This document shows, in pieces, positions 58,090-64,000 of a stretch of 64,000 nt of DNA. Within the stretch, counting starts at the first letter, position 1; every line of letters begins with the position of its first letter. Below the pieces are notes generated by a model. The model did no database searches. It was not told the DNA's origin and saw only the letters and a program-made list of their open reading frames with translations. A program made the translations under genes and the position numbers. Origin of the DNA: Semisulcospira habei (lineage: Eukaryota; Mollusca; Gastropoda; Semisulcospiridae); contig BTPG01000007.1 of NCBI GenBank assembly GCA_036245525.1, positions 126,569,828 to 126,633,827 on the forward strand, given 5' to 3'.

Positions 58090-59085
58090 AAGAAATGCAA
58101 AGCCCTTATGGCGCACTTGTATGACCAATCCACACATGTCTGGCAATAAGTAAAGGGATGGCTTCTGCACTAACAAAATCCATGTTTTCTCAAAATCTAA
58201 TCAGTTTTCACACATCTGTGAAACCACCGTGACCCTTTGCGATGAGTCGACTAAATTAGGATACATAGGAAGGTCTTATCATCAGCTACCTTTGTGCCAA
58301 ATTTGACTGAAAATTTTGCAAAAATGTTGATAATAATACAATTATTGGCATTGTATACACATTTGTTGACCTTTTGAGACTCATGACCTTTTCCAAGGGG
58401 TCATCCAAATTATTATGCATAGATAGGTCTTACCATCAGGTATCTCTGTAGCAAGTTTGGGTTTGGAGTTGTCAATAGTAATTGAGAAAAAAACATCTTT
58501 TGTCAAAATATGGCGATTTTGAACTATTTCTTGAGCTCTTAAATTGTGACCCTTGACCTTTCTGAGGGATCAACCAAATTAGTATGCATAGAAAGGTCTT
58601 ACCATCAGGTATCTTTGTACCAAGTTTGGGTTTGAAGTTGTGAATAGTATTTGAGAAAAAACGTTATGCAAAAATATGGCTATTTTGGACCTATTTCCTG
58701 AGCTCTTGTGGCCCTTGACCTTTCCGAGGGATCAACCAAATTAGTGTGTGAATAAATAAGGTCTTACCATCAAGTATCTTTGCACCAAGTTTGAGTTTGA
58801 AGTTGTGAATAGTATTTGAGAAAAATAAATTATATACAAAAATATTTTTTATATATTTCCTGATCCTGTGACCTTGACCTTTGTGAGAGGTCAATGAAAT
58901 TGGTATGTTTAGAAAGGTCTTGCCACAAATTAACCTTGGGACATGTTTGAAGACTGTAGCTTGAATAGTGTTAGAGAAAATGCCAACGTTAAAGTTTACC
59001 ACGGACGACAGCGGACGGATGACAGACGGACGGACGGATGACCACTGGCCCAGAACACAGACTCACTATTGCTTCGCACGTAAGC
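58090..59085 (+). repeat. GACCTTGACC tandem-repeat element, copy
   Basis: The left end, 'ggcgcacttgtatgaccaat' and 'gcttctgcactaacaaaatc', matches 36820-36890. About four units of about 160 bp follow, then 'gaccttgacctttgtgagag', 'aaatgccaacgttaaagttt', GACGGACGGACGG and 'cactattgcttcgcacgtaa'. Complete from end to end. Confidence 0.8.
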
Positions 59086-59508
59086 CAAAAAAGCAGAGTT
59101 TGCATAGTCTGCTCTTTAGGCTGTATGATTTCCCAGTCATCAGTAAATCCTAGTGCTCACATTTCATAGCCACAGGGTATGTAGACAGGATACACTGTGG
59201 AAGGCGGGACTACGTCTCCAAAGACCCACTAGGCTGCAATTTATGCTTGTATCTGACAAAATATAAGTCGATGTTGTTCATTTCAAACATCTGCTAGCTG
59301 CAAATAGATTGGCACACCTGCAGATCTTTGCAGAATTTTGAAAGCTGGCGAGAAATTGTCATAATTTGAAGAAATCGGTGACATTTTGGTGTGCAAAATT
59401 TGATCGATAAGGTGTTTGACTTGTTGGGACAGATTCTGCTGCAAAACAGCATCCACACTACACTAAATGCACTTGTCAACATTCTTGTGGTTGTACAAGC
59501 GGTATTCT

Positions 59509-59546
59509 ATCAATCCAGACCAAAAAGGTGACTGCCAAAAAGGTGA
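59509..59546 (+). mobile_element. 38-bp Penelope-end insertion with 12-bp TSD
   Basis: ATCAATCCAGACCAAAAAGG plus 'tgactgcc' matches the start of the Penelope pseudo-LTR at 22606. It is flanked by AAGCGGTATTCT (59497-59508 and 59547-59558). Confidence 0.65.
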
Positions 59547-59590
59547 AAGCGGTATTCTGTGTTTAAATTAGGGAATTTAAGTCTCTTTCA

Positions 59591-60065
59591 CAGTGTTCCC
59601 CAAAACGCACAGCTCTGCGTCTATTACGCACATAAATCTGAAAAGGACGCATAGATTTTCAATCTAAAGTCCGAAAGACGCATGCAAATCACAGCGCACA
59701 AGCTGCTATCAAACGTGCTCGCACGCCTGCGAAGCTAGGCTGCTACACAAACGCTCTTCTGACGAATTAGTTTCGGCGAATCGGTTCGGAGTTCTGAAAT
59801 CTGATTGGCCATTAGCAGTGAGCTGACGTATTCTTTTCAGCGATTGGCTGAAAGTGAACCCTGACAGAGCAAAGGGAGTACTCTCCCTTGAACGGAGAAA
59901 TTAGCTGACTGAGGAATGATGTGAAAGTTAAAGCGAATTTCATATGCCAGCAAATTAGTGTGACGACTTTTAATGAAGGGACCCTCAGTTTTGACAAAAG
60001 GACCCTTGAGTTTTCTGGCAGAGGGTCCCAGGGACCCTTAGTTTAGAAACAAATGGGAAACACTG
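59591..60065. mobile_element. hAT-like MITE
   Basis: Inverted termini CAGTGTTCCCC (59591) and GGGAAACACTG (60055-60065), 475 bp, no coding capacity. CTTTCA directly abuts both ends. The right arm of the surrounding inverted repeat provides the empty site. CAGTG-type termini are typical of hAT elements; a full 8-bp duplication is not preserved. Confidence 0.65.
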
Positions 60066-60184
60066 CTTTCAAGCTGAAAAGGGTGCCTGATGTTGGGACT
60101 ACGATGTGCAGGAATGGTCGCGGTTGCGCTGAGATGGCCTACGGTGTGAAGAATGTGGGACCACACTGTGCAAAAATTGCTGCT

Positions 60185-60400
60185 CCCAGCCTATGTTCAA
60201 TTGTTTCACTTATTCATTATGTAGCTGTCTGATTTTAATATACAGTAAAATACTGTCAATAAACTAGTTGAAATTCCATTAAATTAAAAGGTCAAATAAA
60301 GATACATGCCGGAAAAAGAAGAATGATAGAGGCAAAGGAAAAGTGTCTGTTACGACAGAATGTGTTTTGCTTTGCTAAAATACCCCGGCTGGAATGTTGA
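60185..60400. other. Inner spacer of the large inverted repeat
   Basis: Unassigned AT-rich sequence leading into the LINE relic. Confidence 0.3.
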
Positions 60401-60404
60401 CTAT

Positions 60405-61585
60405 TTTATATGAGGCCAATCAATACTGAGCAGATCTTCAACCTGAGAGTTTTATGTGAGAGGTACCTCCAGCACCAGCAAGACCTCTATCATGTCTTTG
60501 TGGATTTTAAGAAGGCGTTTGACAGGGTGTGGCATGCAGCCCTTTGGTCCACCATGAAGCTGTACAACATCAATGCCAATTTGATCAAAATAATAGAAAA
60601 CCTTTACAACAAGGCCACTAACGCAGTCTGCTTCAACAGCAAAATATGAAGTTGGTTTAGGACAACAGTTGGAGTCAGCCACGGCTGCTTGCTCTCACCT
60701 ACTCTTTTCAACATCTTCCTGGAAAGAATCATGACAGACGCGCTGAAAGATCATGAAGGAACTGTCAGTATTGGAGGCAGAACAATCAAGAACTTGCGCT
60801 TCACGGATGACATTGATGGCCTTGCAGGAATAGAGGAAGAGCTAACTCAGCTGGTGGTAAATCCGGACAGTACAGCCATTGCGTTTGGGATGGAAATCAG
60901 CGCAGAGAAGACCAAACTGATGACCAATAACGCCAGTGGCATTGGCACTGAAATCATGGTTGGAGGCCAAAAACTTGAAACAGTTAAGAAATTCAAATAC
61001 TTAGGAGCCACTGTGACAGATGAGGGATCAAAAACAGAAATACTGTCCAGGATCGCGCAGACATCAACAGCGCTGACAAGATTGAAGACCATATGGAAGG
61101 ACAGAAAATAACACTCTGCTCCAAGATCAGACTGATGCGCTCCTTAGTCCTCTCAGTGTTCTTATAAGCCTGTGAGTCATGGACCCACACAGCAGACCTC
61201 GAAAGGAGGATACAAGCCACTGAAATGAGATGTTTTCAAAGGCTGCTTGGCATTTTGTACAGAGATCACATCACGAACGAGGAAGTGGGAAGCAGAATCA
61301 GGCAAGCCATCGGGCCCTATGAATACCTATTAGCCATTTTGAAAAAATGCAAACTGAAGTGGTATGAGCATGTCACGCGATCAGCAGGGCTTGCCAAGAC
61401 AATCATGCAAGGCACTGTGCAAGGAGGGTGAAGGAGAGGAAGACAGAAAAAAACATGGGAGGACAATATCTCAGAGTGGACAGGACTGAAGCTGAGCGAC
61501 ACACTAAGAATGGCAGAGAACAGAGTGGAATGGAGGGAGCTGGTTGCTAAGTCATCAGTGGTGCCCCAACGGTCGGCAAGACTAT
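60405..61585 (+). pseudogene. LINE reverse transcriptase with GATA tail, decayed
   Basis: The order is: TEQIFNLRVLCERYLQHQQD, DLYHVFVDFKKAFDRVWHAA, a stop at about 60647, TVGVSHGCLLSPTLFNIFLE, LRFTDDIDGLAGIEEELTQL, MEISAEKTKLMTNN, FKYLGATVTDEGSKTEILSR, stops at about 61110, then MRCFQRLLGILYRDHITNEE and LKWYEHVTRSAGLAKTIMQG, ending near 61580 in VVPQRSARLW. The palm box FTDD replaces the usual FADD, and the R-Q-G motif is S-H-G, so polymerase activity is unlikely even apart from the stops. The 3' end runs directly into the GATA array. A second 3' end of the same family is at 46276-46378. The 5' part is truncated. Confidence 0.85.
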
Positions 61586-61587
61586 GG

Positions 61588-61686
<99 letters not shown>
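61588..61686. repeat. (GATA)n microsatellite, expanded LINE tail
   Basis: About 24 GATA units immediately after the LINE 3' terminus. The sister 3' end at 46276 has only about four, so the array is an expansion of the retrotransposon tail. Confidence 0.95.
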
Positions 61687-61899
61687 CAACGCAAACATTT
61701 GTGGGAACAACAAACACAACACACGTTACACCCAAGTTGTGTCAGCTGCATGCAATGGCTTATGTTACTTTTGGATGTTCATTGACTAACCCATACAGTG
61801 ACTAAATCTTATATATAAGGTCCCCCTTGAACTATCCGACTGTTTTTCAAATTTGCACAAAATTTCAGATGACAGAAAGTCAGTCTGAAAACCACTTTA

Positions 61900-62290
61900 T
61901 TCAAAATTTGTAGAAACATTTTTATATGAAACCACATACCTATTTCATGATCTCTTTTACCTTGACCTTTCTGATGGGTCATCCAAATTAGTATGCATAG
62001 GAAGGTCTTATTATCAGGTATCTTTGTACAAAGTTTGGGCTTCCAGTTGTGAATAGTATTTGAGGAAAAAAAGGTCTTTTGTCAAAATATTGCTAGTTTT
62101 GATGTATTTGCTGACCCCTTGTGACCCTGACCTTTGAGAGAGGTCACTAAAATTGGTACGTTTAGAAAGGTCTGGCTTGGGCCAAGTTTGAAATCTGTGT
62201 CTTGAAAAATACCATCGTTAAAAATTACGATGGACAGACGACCACTGGCCCATTTCACAGACTTACTTTTGCTATCGCACATGAGCCAAG
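61900..62290 (+). repeat. GACCTTGACC tandem-repeat element, short copy
   Basis: Two units ('aaggtcttattatcaggtat', 'gttgtgaatagtatttgag') followed by 'gaccctgacctttgagagag', 'aaaattacgatggacagacg' and 'ttttgctatcgcacatgagc'. Confidence 0.75.
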
Positions 62291-62930
62291 AAGTGCATGG
62301 TGGACCACTTCAATCCGGGCACAATATTCCCACAAAAAGAAAATGAAGAAGAAGAAGAAATACGGTTGGATTTACAAACCTTGCTTGTTTTTTTAGCCGT
62401 AACTATTGTAATACGACTAACAGCTGATGTTAGTCGTGTTACCAAAGACATGAAGAGCTGTGGGTATGCTCATTCTGTGTTTTCTAATGGCCACGTTGCA
62501 AGCTTCACCTAAAGAAGATGTAAATTAAGCTGAACAGCTTGCAAGCTGTGAAACAACAAGATATTCTGTATCTTTATTGTGATGTATTGAACCAGATATA
62601 AAGCGCAACACGACTGACAAGATGACTGTCAGTCGTGTTATGAGACTGTCAGTTGTGTAACGAGACTGTCAGTCATGTTACGGACAAATTTTACCTTTTT
62701 ATTCAGACGTATAAAATACAATAGATTCCCAGCATAGTATGAGGCGTTGATTCGTCTTGGTCACATCTTTATGTTTTTACCGACTTCGTTGTTTCGCAAA
62801 TATAATTTATTTTACATAATACACATTATTTGCCTAAATATCTTATTTGCTTTACTTCAAATGTTAATTTTTGTTATGGCATTGGAAATGCCATACCTAC
62901 TAGTTGCACTGCAAGTACTTCCTGTTTCTG
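62291..62930. other. Unassigned, with a short TCAGTCGTGTTA repeat
   Basis: 'gactgtcagtcgtgttatga' and close variants recur three or four times at 62610-62680, and the related 'gttagtcgtgtta' lies at 62427. A hydrophobic 73-codon frame (62747-62968) overlaps the inner end of the inverted-repeat arm and is not convincing as a gene. Confidence 0.4.
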
Positions 62931-63156
62931 TCGTGTGCACAGTGTATCCCAAATCCTTCACACTGTAGGCCATTTCTGAAAAACCGAGATCCGTCTTTTG
63001 CGCAGCGTAGTCCCAACATCAATTCAAATAACCTTTTTCAGTTCGAAGGACACTAAAATTCCCTAACCTAATCACTTATTGTCATTTGTACAACCCACAA
63101 GAATGTTGACACGTGTATTTAGTGTAGTGTAGATGCAGCTAAGCAGCAGAATCTGG

Positions 63157-63534
63157 TTGATTGATTGTACATTGCTTAACGTCCCGACAGCAACAAGGCT
63201 TTCTCAGGACGTGCCTGCACTGCTTGTGAAAAAAACTAAACAAAACATTGAATGTATGTCGCCAGCCGGTCAGATACATTAAATAAACCTAACACATGGG
63301 CCTAAATAAAGCTAAGACCATTTAGCAACACACATCCAATATCAAGAGCTACAGGCAGTGCAGACAGTAGGGAGAGTTTTAAAAAGGCAAATACAGGTGA
63401 ATGGACAAAGGGTAGACAGAAACACATGCCCCAGAATAGGGAGATAAACCCACCCTGTGGGGCTGACCAGGATGACCCTGGGAACTAAACAATACCTAAC
63501 CCCACCCAAGTCCCCCAGGGCAGACCCGGGTGGG
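63157..63534 (-). mobile_element. SINE family A, copy 4
   Basis: Perfect 14-bp target-site duplication GCAGCAGAATCTGG (63143-63156 and 63535-63548). The left arm of the inverted repeat shows the uninterrupted site (read in reverse, 'gcagcagaatctgtccc'), proving this is an insertion. Near-identical to copies 1 and 2. Confidence 0.9.
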
Positions 63535-63870
63535 GCAGCAGAATCTGGCCCGACAAATCGGACATGCAACTGATTAAATTTTGCACACTTAAATCTCGCC
63601 GATTTCATAAAATTATGACAGTTTGTGGCCACATTTTTTACCTCTGCAATTAGCTAAGGGTGTGCCAATCTATTTGCAGCTAGCGGATGCTTAACATGAA
63701 CAATATTGACTTACATTTTGTCTGATCCAAGCATAAACTGCAGCCTAGTGGGTCGTACGGGACGTAGTCCTTACTTCCGCTATGTGCACAGGCGTAGTCC
63801 TGTCTACATACCCTGAGCCAGCTGAAACATTATTTCTCAAGGATAAATGATTTGGTACACAGACCTTTTT

Positions 63871-64000
63871 AAGTTCCTTCTATTTATAGAAGGGACCTTT
63901 TAGGACGGGTTGTGGTGGGGCGAATTTAATAACATGTCCATGATGTCAAAGGTGGGCAGGCTAAACCTCTAACAATTGAAGTAACATTACTAACAAGATA
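63871..64000 (-). mobile_element. Start of another AAAGTCCCTTCTAT TIR element
   Basis: 'aagttccttctatttataga' followed by 'ccatgatgtcaaaggtgggc' and 'aggctaaacctctaacaatt' matches, in reverse, the right end of 35650-38514 and the start of 20764-22338. It continues beyond the window. Confidence 0.75.

Larger units (their letters stand above)
59174..63814. mobile_element. Large nested inverted repeat (possible DNA transposon with long arms)
   Basis: The outer ends 'agggtatgtagacagga' (59174) and 'tcctgtctacataccct' (63798-63814) are exact inverse matches. The left arm (to about 60180) and right arm (from about 62935) share ordered blocks: 'cctagtgggt/acccactagg', 'gctagctgcaaatagattgg', 'ctgctgcaaaa/gcagcagaatct', 'ttgtggttgtacaa' and 'gatgttgggactacg'. 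Without insertions the arms are about 450-500 bp and imperfect. Each arm bears an insertion the other lacks: an hAT-like MITE on the left, a SINE on the right. The interior (60180-62935) holds a LINE and a tandem-repeat fragment and no transposase I can recognise. Confidence 0.7.

Noticed and set aside
62747..62968. Hydrophobic 73-codon ORF as a small membrane protein
   Set aside because: It overlaps the arm of the large inverted repeat, is AT-rich and has no supporting feature.

Overview
The window is eukaryotic genomic DNA from an animal, most likely a marine mollusc (gastropod-like). This is an inference from the low gene density, very long AC/GT, AG and GATA microsatellites, a mixture of non-LTR retrotransposons and a Penelope-like element, several SINE families, and host genes with spliced Ig-type exons or long single-exon ORFs. 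No bacterial genes, operons, rRNA genes, genuine tRNA genes or CRISPR arrays were seen.

Layout. 1-20.7 kb: mostly repeat-filled sequence. It holds decayed LINE fragments (1-1425, 4745-4930, 6205-6835, 7275-7915), a dead Tc1-like transposase (18080-19145) and many microsatellites. Two minus-strand exons (17194-17339 and 2080-2299) with matching splice phases together encode one Ig-like domain, so most of this region is probably a 14.9-kb intron. 20.7-33.4 kb: a TIR-bounded non-autonomous element (20764-22338), a Penelope-like retroelement with flanking direct repeats (22608-25158), another LINE relic, a young SINE family with clear target-site duplications, tRNA-derived SINEs and the first copies of a palindromic foldback family. 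33.5-57.5 kb: three long uninterrupted ORFs of 604, 631 and 625 codons (minus, plus, minus) that are paralogues. Each ends in a degenerate ankyrin-like repeat followed by a SOCS box with a canonical Elongin-C-binding BC box. Between them lie a 2.9-kb TIR element, a 1.6-kb inverted repeat, a CR1-like LINE (49668-52275) and about twenty foldback copies. 57.5-64 kb: a tandem-repeat element and a large nested inverted repeat (59174-63814) holding an hAT-like MITE, a LINE with a GATA tail and a SINE.

How the genes may work together. The three SOCS-box proteins look like substrate-recognition subunits of Elongin B/C-Cullin E3 ubiquitin ligases. They share a helical N-terminal region of about 490 residues that I cannot assign to any family I know. 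They form a local, diverged, single-exon paralogue cluster and are the best candidate here for an undescribed system. The Ig-domain gene appears to be a separate locus. The rest is transposable-element material, much of it nested.
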